Positions 25,626 through 35,414 are shown, counted from the stretch's first letter. The stretch: DNA of 64,000 nucleotides from Pseudomonas pisciculturae (GCF_015461805.1 NZ_JACVZE010000002.1:248001-312000); one strand, 5' to 3'. The notes: a model not told the origin generated them from the sequence alone. Translations and numbers: made by a program.

Positions 25626-26708
25626 ATGCAAATAAATCCCAACTTATTTTTCCTAACAAAATCGCAACATCTGATTATCTGGAATTACGAAACCCACGAG
25701 CAATTTGAGTTAGATCTCGCGCACTCGCAGCGTTTGCTGGAGCTTGTTTACGACCTTTCGCTTTATGACCCTGAGCTTGAGATAGACTCGACGTTCACTA
25801 ATAACTCAATTATTCAACAAGGTGCGCCAGCGCCAGATAACCAGTGGGGATGGGATGACTTGTCGAGGATATTCCACATCGGTACAAAGGACTTGTCAGA
25901 TACTGATCAGCCTACAGACAGCGTCAGTTGGGCAGCTCATTATTTGGCCCACTGCCAGGGCGTAATGCGCACGAACCCTCCTGCTTCAAATCGGTTCGCT
26001 CATCTCCAACAGGAAGACTTTATCAGCCTACCGCAGCCCTCACCGAACGAATCTCTCAGAGCATACCCGTTACTGCAGCACACGCTAATAAAACGAAAAA
26101 CCTGCCGCAGCTACTTAAACAAAAGCATTTCTTTAGAAGACCTAAGCACGCTGCTCTACCTGTCTCTAGGGCACTTAAAAGAACGCCTGCAAGACACCTC
26201 AGATTTAACGCCCCCCTCTTTCCAAGCTAGACGAAGCAGTCCGTCAGGTGGTGGATTAAGCTCCAGCGAAGGTTATGTGTATGCGCACAACATAAGAGGC
26301 GTAAACCCCGGACTTTATTATTACCACCCAGCGCTACACGCACTCAGGCTAATTCGTCGAATACAAGAGCCTCTTGGAAACTACCTTAACGGCCAGCACT
26401 TCATCGATAACCTTCCCTTTGGTATTTTCATTACTTCGCGATTCGACAAGCTGTGGTGGAAGTATCCACACTCCCGAGCCTACCGAGTTGCCCTCATAGA
26501 AGCCGGACACATCGCACAAACGACCCAACTCATTTCAACCGCCATGGGGCTTAACACATGGCTGTCCTCCGCTATCAACGACACCAAGGTCGAGAAAGCC
26601 CTTGGCATACAGGGCCTTGGAGAGCAGCTAGTTCTTTTCGTCGGAGCAGGCTACAGCGACGGTCAGGTTTTCAGCGATGAATTCGAAAAGCTTTTGAGGA
26701 CTGATTGA
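25626..26708 (+). CDS. SagB/ThcOx-type FMN-dependent dehydrogenase
   Basis: A 360-residue nitroreductase-fold enzyme of the type that oxidises azolines to azoles in thiazole/oxazole-modified peptides. Residues 1-130 form an N-terminal domain of the kind found in SagB proteins. The FMN domain starts at KRKTCRSY (156-163) and includes RRSSPSGGG (202-210), GLYYYHP (229-235), the Lys-Tyr pair K279-Y280 known to matter in azoline dehydrogenases, then RAYRVALIEAGH (284-295) and GLNTWL. An AAAGGGGAG site precedes the ATG. Codon use (many AGA, CTA, TTA, ATA) and low GC (17 G/C in the 60 bases 25,621-25,680) differ from all neighbours and suggest transfer. No YcaO or ThiF-like partner lies nearby, so the substrate is open. 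Confidence 0.85.
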   Translation: MQINPNLFFLTKSQHLIIWNYETHEQFELDLAHSQRLLELVYDLSLYDPELEIDSTFTNNSIIQQGAPAPDNQWGWDDLSRIFHIGTKDLSDTDQPTDSVSWAAHYLAHCQGVMRTNPPASNRFAHLQQEDFISLPQPSPNESLRAYPLLQHTLIKRKTCRSYLNKSISLEDLSTLLYLSLGHLKERLQDTSDLTPPSFQARRSSPSGGGLSSSEGYVYAHNIRGVNPGLYYYHPALHALRLIRRIQEPLGNYLNGQHFIDNLPFGIFITSRFDKLWWKYPHSRAYRVALIEAGHIAQTTQLISTAMGLNTWLSSAINDTKVEKALGIQGLGEQLVLFVGAGYSDGQVFSDEFEKLLRTD

Positions 26709-26830
26709 AGCCTTGGCAATGCAGCCTTTTACAGCATGCCTCGGGAAGAGAATGACTCCACCTTTATTGATTGAATTCTCGCCACCCAAGGCTAGTATCG
26801 GTTTTGGGTACCCCTCCGGAATACAAAACA

Positions 26831-28045
26831 ATGTCTGAGTCTTCCTGCTCGCCCTTACCCGGTGGTGTGATAAAACGCCACCAACCCTCACGCTTCATCC
26901 TCATCACCTGCATCTCCCTGATCAGCTTCTTCCCGATCAATATCCTGCTGCCCTCCTTCCCCGCCCTGTCCGCCCACTTCGACACACCAACGACCGACGT
27001 GGCGCTATCCATCAGCCTGTTCACGCTGGTTTTCTCGATCTCCCAACTGGTCGCCGGCCCGCTGTCGGACAAATGGGGTCGCAAGGAAGTGCTGATCGGT
27101 TGCATCGCCCTGTCGATCCTTGGGGCCATCGGTTGCGCACTGGCGCCGGATTATCTGACGTTCCTGCTGTTTCGCAGTGTGCAGGCAATGGGTTGTGGAT
27201 TCTTTGTATTGGGCCACGCGCTGGTGGAGGACTTGTTCGATGAGCAAGATCGCGCCCGCATACGCCTGTATTACATGACCTTGAGCGGCTCATTTGTGGC
27301 GCTTTCGCCGCTGATCGGCTCCTGGCTGCAAACCACCTTCGACTGGCAAGGCAGCTTCTACGGCTTTGCCCTAATGGCGCTGGGCATGCTGATCCACGCG
27401 TTGTGCATCTTGCCGTCGAAGTCCGCCAGCCCGCACCGCGAGCCGGTGTCGATCATCGCCACCCTCAAGGCCGTCATGCGCAATAAGAATTTCCTGCGCT
27501 ACTGGTGGATCGCCGCGCTGGTCTTCACCTGCTACTTCGCCCTCATCAGCGTCACACCGCTGATTTTCATGGATGCCTTGAAGCTCTCCGAATACCAATA
27601 CGTGCTGGTGCTGATGGTGTACGGCGTGGCCTACCTGCTCGGTGGCGTCGCGGCATCGTATCTGCAGAAACACATCCCCCTGTCCCGGCAGATCAATATC
27701 GGCCTTCGCTTGCTGGCAATCGCCGGGGGGCTACTGACGTTGATTGTCAGTATGGAAGCCATCACCACCGTGACCCTGCTGATCCCGATGCTGATCAGCG
27801 CCCTCGCCGTCACCCTGGTGCGACCCGCCGCGATTTCCGCAGCGATGCTGCTGTTTTCCAGCAGCGCCGGCACGGCGGCGTCGGCGGGCAACAGCATCAT
27901 GTTCCTCACCGCCGCCGTCAGCAGCGCGGCGTTGGCCCAGGCGGGCGAGCATCTGCTGCTGACCATCGCCCTCAGTTTCATCGTGCTCAGTCTATGGGGG
28001 CTGATCACCAACCGGCAGACTACGGCTCACGCATTACCGGTGTGA
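26831..28045 (+). CDS. Bcr/CflA-type MFS exporter
   Basis: A 404-residue major facilitator with 12 predicted helices. Motif A reads GPLSDKWGRKEVLIG (about residues 77-91) and the start of helix 1 (ISFFPINILLPSFPAL) resembles Bcr/CflA drug-resistance exporters. The chosen ATG (26831) follows a GGA site; the frame is open 20 codons upstream without similarity. It lies 122 bases after the SagB-type gene on the same strand, so it could export the product, but its GC-rich composition is host-like, unlike the dehydrogenase. Its 3' end overlaps the convergent DUF4153 gene by 26 bases. Confidence 0.84.
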   Translation: MSESSCSPLPGGVIKRHQPSRFILITCISLISFFPINILLPSFPALSAHFDTPTTDVALSISLFTLVFSISQLVAGPLSDKWGRKEVLIGCIALSILGAIGCALAPDYLTFLLFRSVQAMGCGFFVLGHALVEDLFDEQDRARIRLYYMTLSGSFVALSPLIGSWLQTTFDWQGSFYGFALMALGMLIHALCILPSKSASPHREPVSIIATLKAVMRNKNFLRYWWIAALVFTCYFALISVTPLIFMDALKLSEYQYVLVLMVYGVAYLLGGVAASYLQKHIPLSRQINIGLRLLAIAGGLLTLIVSMEAITTVTLLIPMLISALAVTLVRPAAISAAMLLFSSSAGTAASAGNSIMFLTAAVSSAALAQAGEHLLLTIALSFIVLSLWGLITNRQTTAHALPV

Positions 28046-29753
28046 GCAGCATGTCACTGGTCTGCAACTGCCGGTAACGCGGCTTGACCAGCTCGATCCT
28101 GCCGATGCGGATGTCGTGGATCAACATCTCGGTGTCCACATAACCGTCCGGCAGTTGCGTCCAGACCAGTGGGCCGCGATCGTCCCACTTGCCCTTCTCG
28201 TCCAGGGCAAAGATGCGCGGGGGCTTGGAGTCGTGGCGATAACCGGTGTTCGGAATCGCCAGCACTTCGGGTTGGCCATCCAGGTCGAGGTCCACCGCCC
28301 ACAACACACACTTGGACTCGCACGGTGAGTCGGTATCCAGGCTCAGCTCTGCAAATTGCTCGCTGCCCTTGGGCTTGGGGCCGATCCATTCCAGTTCGGC
28401 CTTGGGCCGCTGGGCGCGCTCCTTGGCGTATTGCTCGCTGAAACTCAGCGACGTGTCGTCCATCCGCTCGCGCAAGATACGGCGCGAGTCCGCGTCGAGA
28501 ATGCGCTCTTTATCCAGATCCTCCTGCAACCGGGCGTAAGCCTCCTCGCCGGCCTTCTCCAGGCCAAAACGCAGGTAGTGCGCATCAAAGGCCTCAGCCT
28601 TGGTGCGCCCGTCGAGCAAGCGTTGCACCTGATCATTCACACTGAGTTGCACTGGGCTGAGCAACGGCGTGTTGATCAACACCACCAGCGCACAAAACAG
28701 CAACGCCAGTGCCGGGTTGGTCACGCGCAAATTGCCCAGCCACACCGGTTTACGCAGCACCACCGCCCACACCGCCGCCAGGCCATACAAACCGCACAAC
28801 AACGCCGCCGCCAGCGCGATGAAGCGTTGCGGCGACAAGGCGTATTGCTCAACCCGCAGCCAGCTCGAATAAAACGCCAGCGCCGCCAGCACCGGCAGAC
28901 ACAACAGGCTCAACTCGATAAAACGCGTCAGCCACTGGGGATAGGGCCGCGGCTGCCGGCCATCCTGGAACACCCCATTGAGCAGGAACAACTGCGCGCC
29001 GGCCAACACCAGCAAAATCGGCGTGGAGTAGCCCGTGGCCCAGATCCGCCCGAGCCCGGTAAACGGCAGGGCCAGGGTAAACAGCACGCTGATCAGCGCG
29101 ATCAACGGCAGCAGCAAACCGCAGGCGCTGAGCAGCATGCTGCGCATCTGGCCGATGACCTTCTCGCTACGCGCCGCCAAGTACATGCCAAGCGCGAACA
29201 CCAGCGGCAGGGCAAAACACAGGAACAACTCACTCCAGAAGTGCCGCTCGAAAAACTCGATGCCCAGCATCAGGAACAGGCGGCTCCACAGCTTGAGCAA
29301 CGCCATGAACAACCCCACCAAAATCAACGCGTAGAGCACGATAAACACGCTGTTCCAGGCTTGCTGGAACAGGTCTTCATAGCGCCAGCGCTGGCCTTTG
29401 GCAGAGGGCCAGGCGAACAGGAAACTGGCGCAGACGTAGCTCAGCACCACCACGCTGATAAACCAGGAGTTGATCGCCCAACGGTTGTTGCCGATATGCT
29501 CGGCGCCGTAACACACCCACAGCGTCATGCCGCCCATCAGCAGGGTGAACACCAGCGTTGGCAACAACGAACGCCAGTGTCGTGCTTTTTCGCCAAGCAA
29601 CTGCAACGTGGTGCCGCCCACCAGGGCCAGGGTGTAGGTGACAAAAAACAGCGCTTCGTTTACGCGATAAAGCTGGTCGGAGTAATAGAAGGCGATTCCC
29701 TGGACCAGGCCGATCAGCAGGTAGAACCCAAGAAAACGATTGATACCGGGCAT
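28020..29753 (-). CDS. DUF4153-type multi-pass membrane protein
   Basis: A 577-residue protein. The first 385 residues or so hold about ten to twelve membrane helices; the C-terminal 190 residues are soluble, with an FG-GAP-like DLDLDGQPEVLAIPNTGYRHD segment that looks like a calcium-binding beta motif. The start at 29751-29753 (MPGINRFLGF) has an AAAGGA ribosome site. The family call comes from recollection of similar Pseudomonas proteins annotated DUF4153. No function is known. The C-terminal 26 bases overlap the convergent MFS gene. Confidence 0.68.
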   Translation of the reverse strand: MPGINRFLGFYLLIGLVQGIAFYYSDQLYRVNEALFFVTYTLALVGGTTLQLLGEKARHWRSLLPTLVFTLLMGGMTLWVCYGAEHIGNNRWAINSWFISVVVLSYVCASFLFAWPSAKGQRWRYEDLFQQAWNSVFIVLYALILVGLFMALLKLWSRLFLMLGIEFFERHFWSELFLCFALPLVFALGMYLAARSEKVIGQMRSMLLSACGLLLPLIALISVLFTLALPFTGLGRIWATGYSTPILLVLAGAQLFLLNGVFQDGRQPRPYPQWLTRFIELSLLCLPVLAALAFYSSWLRVEQYALSPQRFIALAAALLCGLYGLAAVWAVVLRKPVWLGNLRVTNPALALLFCALVVLINTPLLSPVQLSVNDQVQRLLDGRTKAEAFDAHYLRFGLEKAGEEAYARLQEDLDKERILDADSRRILRERMDDTSLSFSEQYAKERAQRPKAELEWIGPKPKGSEQFAELSLDTDSPCESKCVLWAVDLDLDGQPEVLAIPNTGYRHDSKPPRIFALDEKGKWDDRGPLVWTQLPDGYVDTEMLIHDIRIGRIELVKPRYRQLQTSDMLLTPVMREP

Positions 29754-30031
29754 TCCAGTTCCTTTGGAGTGGGGAGGGGCAAAAAAGGCCGCCAGTCTAA
29801 ACAAAGCCGCAGGCCCTGTATTGCCCCGTTCCCTCCAGCCGCCAGCGGTGTAGAATCGGCCCTATTCATCGCCAGTCATCCCCCGGCGGGTTTATGAGCT
29901 CAAGGCCAATGCGCACGGCGATCCCGTAACGTTTGCGGCAACTTCCGGACACCAGGGCCATTTTTCGGGTGTTCCAGACGTCAATAGAAGCTCACTCCCC
30001 TTTGATACCGATTAGCCGCCCGGAGTGCTCC

Positions 30032-31873
30032 ATGCCAGATTATCGCTCGAAAACATCCACCCACGGCCGCAACATGGCCGGCGCCCGCGCACTGTGGCGC
30101 GCCACGGGGATGAAAGATGACGACTTCAAAAAGCCGATCATCGCGATTGCCAACTCGTTCACCCAGTTCGTACCGGGCCACGTCCACCTCAAGGACCTGG
30201 GCCAACTGGTCGCCCGCGAGATCGAACGCGCTGGAGGCGTAGCCAAAGAATTCAACACCATCGCCGTCGATGACGGCATCGCCATGGGCCATGACGGCAT
30301 GCTGTATTCCCTGCCGAGCCGCGAGATCATCGCCGACTCCGTGGAATACATGGTCAACGCCCACTGCGCCGACGCCATCGTGTGCATCTCCAACTGCGAC
30401 AAGATCACCCCCGGCATGCTGATGGCCTCCCTGCGCCTGAACATCCCGGTGATCTTCGTCTCGGGCGGCCCGATGGAAGCCGGCAAGACCAAGCTCGCCT
30501 CCCACGGCCTCGACCTGGTGGACGCCATGGTCATCGCCGCCGATTCCAGCGCTTCTGACGAGAAGGTCGCGGAATACGAGCGCAGCGCCTGCCCTACCTG
30601 CGGTTCGTGCTCCGGCATGTTCACCGCCAACTCGATGAACTGCCTGGTAGAAGCCCTGGGCCTGGCGTTGCCGGGCAACGGCTCCACACTGGCCACCCAC
30701 AGCGACCGCGAACAGCTGTTCCTGCAGGCCGGCCGCACCATCGTCGAGCTGTGCAAGCGCTACTACACCGAGAACGATGACTCGGTATTGCCGCGCAATA
30801 TCGCCAACTTCAAGGCGTTCGAAAACGCCATGACCCTGGACATCGCCATGGGCGGTTCCACCAACACCATCCTGCACTTGCTGGCCGCAGCGCAAGAAGC
30901 CGAGATCGATTTCGACCTGCGCGACATCGACCGTCTGTCCCGTCACGTGCCACAACTGTGCAAGGTCGCGCCGAACATCCAGAAGTACCACATGGAAGAC
31001 GTGCACCGCGCTGGTGGGATCTTCTCGATCCTGGGTTCGCTCGCCCGTGGCGGCCTGCTGCACACCGACCTGCCGACCGTGCACAGCAAGACGCTCGCCG
31101 AAGGCATCGCCAAATGGGACATCACCCAGACTGACGATGAAGCCGTGCATCACTTCTTCAAGGCTGGCCCGGCCGGCATCCCGACGCAAACCGCGTTCAG
31201 CCAGTCGACCCGTTGGGAAACGCTGGATGACGACCGTGAAAACGGCTGCATTCGCAGTGTCGAGCACGCCTACTCCCAAGAAGGCGGCCTGGCCGTGCTG
31301 TACGGCAACATCGCCGTCGACGGCTGCGTGGTGAAAACCGCCGGTGTGGATGAGTCCATCCACGTCTTCGAAGGCCGCGCCAAGATCTACGAAAGCCAGG
31401 ACAGCTCGGTACGCGGCATCCTCGCTGACGAAGTGAAGGAAGGCGACATCGTGATCATCCGCTACGAAGGCCCCAAAGGCGGCCCGGGTATGCAGGAGAT
31501 GCTGTACCCGACGTCGTACCTGAAATCCAAAGGCCTGGGCAAAGCCTGTGCACTGCTGACCGACGGGCGTTTCTCCGGCGGTACGTCGGGCCTGTCCATC
31601 GGCCACGCTTCGCCAGAAGCCGCTGCCGGTGGCGCGATTGGCCTGGTGCAGGATGGCGACAAGGTACTGATCGACATTCCGAACCGTTCGATCAACCTGT
31701 TGATCAGCGATGAAGAGCTGGCCGCACGCCGGGCCGAGCAAGACAAGAAAGGCTGGAAACCGGTAGAGAAGCGTCCACGCAAAGTCACTACCGCGTTGAA
31801 GGCCTATGCGTTGCTGGCCACCAGTGCCGACAAAGGCGCTGTGCGTAACAAGGCCATGCTCGACGGCCTGTAA
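30032..31873 (+). CDS. ilvD: Dihydroxy-acid dehydratase
   Basis: A 613-residue Fe-S enzyme of isoleucine and valine synthesis that dehydrates 2,3-dihydroxy acids to 2-oxo acids. It starts [19 protein letters not shown], and carries the cluster-ligand segments [11 protein letters not shown] and [18 protein letters not shown] and the C-terminal [24 protein letters not shown]. The ATG at 30032 has a CGGAG site; the frame is open upstream without similarity. It is a single transcription unit with a strong terminator. The biosynthetic partner ilvA is 30 kb away in the same window. Confidence 0.97.
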   Translation: MPDYRSKTSTHGRNMAGARALWRATGMKDDDFKKPIIAIANSFTQFVPGHVHLKDLGQLVAREIERAGGVAKEFNTIAVDDGIAMGHDGMLYSLPSREIIADSVEYMVNAHCADAIVCISNCDKITPGMLMASLRLNIPVIFVSGGPMEAGKTKLASHGLDLVDAMVIAADSSASDEKVAEYERSACPTCGSCSGMFTANSMNCLVEALGLALPGNGSTLATHSDREQLFLQAGRTIVELCKRYYTENDDSVLPRNIANFKAFENAMTLDIAMGGSTNTILHLLAAAQEAEIDFDLRDIDRLSRHVPQLCKVAPNIQKYHMEDVHRAGGIFSILGSLARGGLLHTDLPTVHSKTLAEGIAKWDITQTDDEAVHHFFKAGPAGIPTQTAFSQSTRWETLDDDRENGCIRSVEHAYSQEGGLAVLYGNIAVDGCVVKTAGVDESIHVFEGRAKIYESQDSSVRGILADEVKEGDIVIIRYEGPKGGPGMQEMLYPTSYLKSKGLGKACALLTDGRFSGGTSGLSIGHASPEAAAGGAIGLVQDGDKVLIDIPNRSINLLISDEELAARRAEQDKKGWKPVEKRPRKVTTALKAYALLATSADKGAVRNKAMLDGL

Positions 31874-31884
31874 GCTGCGCCCAT

Positions 31885-31917
31885 AAAAATGCCCCGCCTA
31901 GTGCGGGGCATTTTTTT
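31885..31917. terminator. Bidirectional terminator between ilvD and the TonB receptor gene
   Basis: The stem ATGCCCCGC / GCGGGGCAT (31889-31897 with 31903-31911) is flanked by an A-run and a T-run. It serves ilvD on the plus strand and the convergent receptor gene on the minus strand. Confidence 0.9.
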
Positions 31918-31934
31918 GCCTGGCGTTAGGCGCC

Positions 31935-34334
31935 CTAGTAGTTGGCCCGCACGCTCAAGGTCAAGTTGCGCGGCTCGCCGTAGAAGTTGGAACCCCAGGC
32001 ACTGTCGACGCGCTCGTAGTAAACCCGGTCAAACAGGTTGTTCACGGTCAGGCTGGTGGAGACTTGCGGGCTGATGGTGTAGCCCACCTGAGCCGTTGCG
32101 ACGCTGTAGCCACTCTGCTGGAAATGCACGTCACCGCGTTCGTAGTAGGTCGGGCTGACAGCGCGCAAACCGCCACCGACGCTGAAGTCTTTGAGTGGGC
32201 CGTCGACAAACTCATAGCGGGTCCAGACATTAAAATTGTGCTTGGGCGTGATCGTGCTGAACAAATCGCCTTCTGTCAGCGAATCCGCCTTGAGAATTTC
32301 AGTCTGCGTGAACGCATAGCCGGTGGTGATACTCCAGTTGTCAGTGAGGTTGCCGGACAGCTCCGTCTCCCAACCCTGGCTGCGGACCTTGCCCTGAGCG
32401 GCGTAGGTTTGGGTATTGCCCAGCAACTGCGCACGGTTTTCATCGTAAATACGGAACAGCGCCACGCTGGCGTTGAGGCGCCCATCGAAAAACTCACGCT
32501 TGAGGCCCACTTCGTACTGCTTGCCTTTACGTGGCTTGATGGTTTGGCCGCCGGCATTCACTTCGGTTTGCGGCTTGAATACGCTGGTGTAACTCGCGTA
32601 AGCCGACAGTTCAGGCGTCAGCTTGGCGACCAACGCGGCATAGGGAATGAACTTGCGGTTGATGTCGGTTTGCGTGTTGCTGTAATTGTTGAAAAACGCG
32701 TTGGCGTTTTGGGATTCGCTCTCAAACCAGGTGACACGGCTGCCCAGGATGACATCCAGCCAGTCCGTCGCACTGATTTTGGTACGCCCGTAAAGCCCAT
32801 ACTGGTGGGAAGTAGACCAGTTGCCGTTGTCCATGACGAACTCGGATTTGGGGATATTGATAGCGCCCGGATCAAACACATTGATCGGGTAATACTCCCC
32901 GCCGCCGTAGGTAAAGTCCTTGTTCACATGCTGGTATTCAGCCCCCAAGGTCAGCTCATGGGTACGACCCAGCGCTTGCACCGGCAGGGTGACGAAGCTG
33001 TCCAGGCCCAGGGTTTTAATGTGGGTGTAATAGGAATACGCCACGGCCGAGCTTTCGCCGGTCGCAGGGTCAACGGCCCCATCGGTCCAGGTGAAATTAC
33101 GCGTAGGGGTCTCGGCGTCTCGATAAGTCAGGGAGGTCTTGAATTGACCACCATTGTCCAACTGGTGGTCCAACTCGGTGAAACCTTCCCAGACTTGCTC
33201 CTTGAGCTGGTTCCATTTTGCGTCAACATAGGTTGAGCGCTTCACGTCCAGCAGCTTGCCATCGGAATAGGCGGGCAGCCCGAACGCTGGCGTCGAATGG
33301 TTTTCCTGGTAGGCGCCGCCGACCGACAGAGTGGTGGCGGGGTTGAAGTCGTATTCCAGGCGGCCATACACCATCGGCTTTTTGTTCTGTGCGTAATCCA
33401 CAAACGACTTGTTGCTCTCGTAGGTGGTCACAAACCGCCCCCGCAACGAGCCTTGCTCATTCAGCGGCCCGGTCACATCCACGGAGCTGTGGTAGTGATC
33501 GTAGGAACCGGCGGACAATTCCCCGCCCAAGGCGAAGTTGCCCAAGGCGCGCTTGCGCACGACGTTAATCGTGCCACCTGGCTCGCCAGCCCCCTGATAG
33601 AGCCCTGAAGGCCCCCGCAGTACTTCGACGCGATCGTACATCGCCAAGTCAAAACTGGTGGCCAAGTCGCCCTGGCCAGTGGGTTGCGAGACGCCATCGA
33701 CCTGCACCTGGTCTACCAAAAAGCCACGCACATACACATCGTTAAGGCTGGAGCCGGAGTTGTAGGTCTTGATGGTGGCGCCCGTCACCTGCCGCATGGC
33801 GTCCTGGAGGCTGTTCATATTTTGATCATCCAGCCGCTGGCGCGTCAGTACGCTGATGGACTGCGGGATGTCTTTGAGCTTCTGCTCGCCCTTGCCGATG
33901 CTGACGGCATTGCTGGTGTAAGAACGGGTGCCTTCGGTGGTCACTGCCGAGCGCTGGCCGCTGACGGTGGTTGCACCCAGCTCCAGCGCCGCGCTTGAAG
34001 GCAGTAGTCTTTCCAGGGTCACCGTGTCGGCGTCAATGAACCGCACAGCCAAGCCACTGTCGGCGAGCAATCGGGCCAACGCATCGCGCTGGGATAACTG
34101 CCCGCGGACACCTGGGGAAACTTGCCCTTGGGTCACATCGGCCGCCGTCAACACCTGCACCCGCGTCACCGCCGAAAACGCTGCCAACGCGCCGTCCAGG
34201 CTTTGCCCTGGAATATCGAAGCGATAAGTCTGAGCTTGAGTGGCTTCAGCGGCCTGCAGGTACAGCGGCGCAGTGCCGCAAGCCATGGAAATGGCCAGTG
34301 CCAGCAAGGGCCGTGCGGCGTATCGGTGTGCCAT
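31935..34334 (-). CDS. TonB-dependent siderophore receptor with signalling domain (FecA/FpvA type)
   Basis: A 799-residue outer-membrane receptor. A signal peptide (to about residue 28, LYLQAAEA) is followed by an STN signalling domain (FDIPGQSLDGALAAFSAVTRVQVL, about residues 37-110), a plug domain (LKDIPQSISVLTRQRLDD, near 155-180) and a 22-strand barrel ending in the aromatic residue of VRANY. The STN domain and the fecI-fecR genes immediately upstream mark it as a surface-signalling receptor that induces its own synthesis when its ferric siderophore binds. The siderophore cannot be read from the sequence; the sequence resembles hydroxamate/pyoverdine-type receptors. Confidence 0.9.
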   Translation of the reverse strand: MAHRYAARPLLALAISMACGTAPLYLQAAEATQAQTYRFDIPGQSLDGALAAFSAVTRVQVLTAADVTQGQVSPGVRGQLSQRDALARLLADSGLAVRFIDADTVTLERLLPSSAALELGATTVSGQRSAVTTEGTRSYTSNAVSIGKGEQKLKDIPQSISVLTRQRLDDQNMNSLQDAMRQVTGATIKTYNSGSSLNDVYVRGFLVDQVQVDGVSQPTGQGDLATSFDLAMYDRVEVLRGPSGLYQGAGEPGGTINVVRKRALGNFALGGELSAGSYDHYHSSVDVTGPLNEQGSLRGRFVTTYESNKSFVDYAQNKKPMVYGRLEYDFNPATTLSVGGAYQENHSTPAFGLPAYSDGKLLDVKRSTYVDAKWNQLKEQVWEGFTELDHQLDNGGQFKTSLTYRDAETPTRNFTWTDGAVDPATGESSAVAYSYYTHIKTLGLDSFVTLPVQALGRTHELTLGAEYQHVNKDFTYGGGEYYPINVFDPGAINIPKSEFVMDNGNWSTSHQYGLYGRTKISATDWLDVILGSRVTWFESESQNANAFFNNYSNTQTDINRKFIPYAALVAKLTPELSAYASYTSVFKPQTEVNAGGQTIKPRKGKQYEVGLKREFFDGRLNASVALFRIYDENRAQLLGNTQTYAAQGKVRSQGWETELSGNLTDNWSITTGYAFTQTEILKADSLTEGDLFSTITPKHNFNVWTRYEFVDGPLKDFSVGGGLRAVSPTYYERGDVHFQQSGYSVATAQVGYTISPQVSTSLTVNNLFDRVYYERVDSAWGSNFYGEPRNLTLSVRANY

Positions 34335-34466
34335 GGATGGTGCTCCCCGGTGCAAAAAAGTCTGTGATCGGCGCCGCACTACTTGAGAGTGCTTACTATT
34401 TGCGCCTCAGTGATCAAGGACGATGCCCTGTGGGAAAACCCTGAAAATATTTTGAGAAACTTGCAC

Positions 34467-35414
34467 TCAGGACGCTTTGCCTTCGCGCAACACCAGCAAA
34501 TACGGGGTGTAGTGCTCGGCGTGCAGGTTGAGGGTGTACTCCAGCGCCTTGATCACGGCATCAGGCTTGTCGATCTCGAACACGCCAGACACCACGCGAT
34601 TGCGCAACGCGTCGCCCAACACCAAGGTCTTGCCGGGCCAGTAGCGGTTCAACTCGCTGACCACCTCCGACAGCGGCTGCTGGCGAAACACCAATTGCCG
34701 CTGACGCCAGGCAAAACCGCTGGCCGGGTCGAAACCGTGGACGTTCGCAAGGCGCTGGTCCTGATATTCCACCGCCAATCCAGGCTCCAGGTAAACCGGC
34801 GTGCCACTGCCAGCGCTGACTTGCACCTTGCCCTGGGCCACCTGCACCCGTGTCTGCGCATCACGCCGCGCCACGCTGAACTGGGTGCCGACCACCTTGA
34901 CCCAGCCCTCGCCGGACTGCACCACGAACGGCCGCGACGGATCTTTGGTCACGCTGAAAAACCCTTCACCGCGCAGCAGACGAATCTGACGCTCACCACC
35001 GCTCATGCGCACTTGAATCGCGCTGTCGGTATTGAGTTGCAACTGGGAGCCATCGGCCAATTCAACGGTGCGCGACTCGCCGGTGCCGGTGGCGTAGTCC
35101 GCACGCAGGCGGTCCAGCCAGGGGGTGTTCTGCACCGTCAGCCCTACCGCCAACAGCATGGCGGCGGCGCACGCCCAACGGCGCGCCGGTTTACGCCAGG
35201 CGGCTTGCTCGGCGCGGCGGATTACCCGGGCCGGCTCGCGCAAGCCACCGAGCAGCGCCTGCACTTCCTGCCAGGCGTCATCCTGGGCCTGGCCTTGCCC
35301 GAGCCAGGCGGCAAAGGCCTCCATTTCGGCCGGGGTCACGTCCTCGGCTTGCAGGCGGAAGTACCAGCCAGACGCTTCTTCGAACACTTCGTCGGCAGTG
35401 GGTGTGGCGGTCAT
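34467..35414 (-). CDS. FecR-type anti-sigma factor
   Basis: A 315-residue regulator with an N-terminal cytoplasmic DUF4880 domain (ASGWYFRLQAEDVTPAEMEAFAAWL), one membrane helix (AAAMLLAVGLTVQ, near residues 90-105), a periplasmic FecR domain and a C-terminal domain that contacts the receptor's STN domain. The start overlaps the sigma factor stop (ATGA). It relays occupancy of the adjacent receptor to the sigma factor, as known for FecR/FpvR systems. Confidence 0.92.
   Translation of the reverse strand: MTATPTADEVFEEASGWYFRLQAEDVTPAEMEAFAAWLGQGQAQDDAWQEVQALLGGLREPARVIRRAEQAAWRKPARRWACAAAMLLAVGLTVQNTPWLDRLRADYATGTGESRTVELADGSQLQLNTDSAIQVRMSGGERQIRLLRGEGFFSVTKDPSRPFVVQSGEGWVKVVGTQFSVARRDAQTRVQVAQGKVQVSAGSGTPVYLEPGLAVEYQDQRLANVHGFDPASGFAWRQRQLVFRQQPLSEVVSELNRYWPGKTLVLGDALRNRVVSGVFEIDKPDAVIKALEYTLNLHAEHYTPYLLVLREGKAS

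Noticed and set aside
25238..28045. A full thiazole/oxazole-modified peptide cluster
   Set aside because: No YcaO cyclodehydratase, ThiF-like protein or leader peptidase was found, and the small peptide lacks Cys/Thr and has one Ser.
28356..29897. A 513-codon plus-strand open frame across the DUF4153 gene
   Set aside because: It is rich in Gln, Arg and His, has no domain pattern, and lies antisense to a gene with clear membrane helices; such frames are common in high-GC DNA.
29981..31741. A 586-codon minus-strand frame across ilvD
   Set aside because: Antisense to a well conserved gene; the translation is low-complexity Gly/Ala/Val without motifs.
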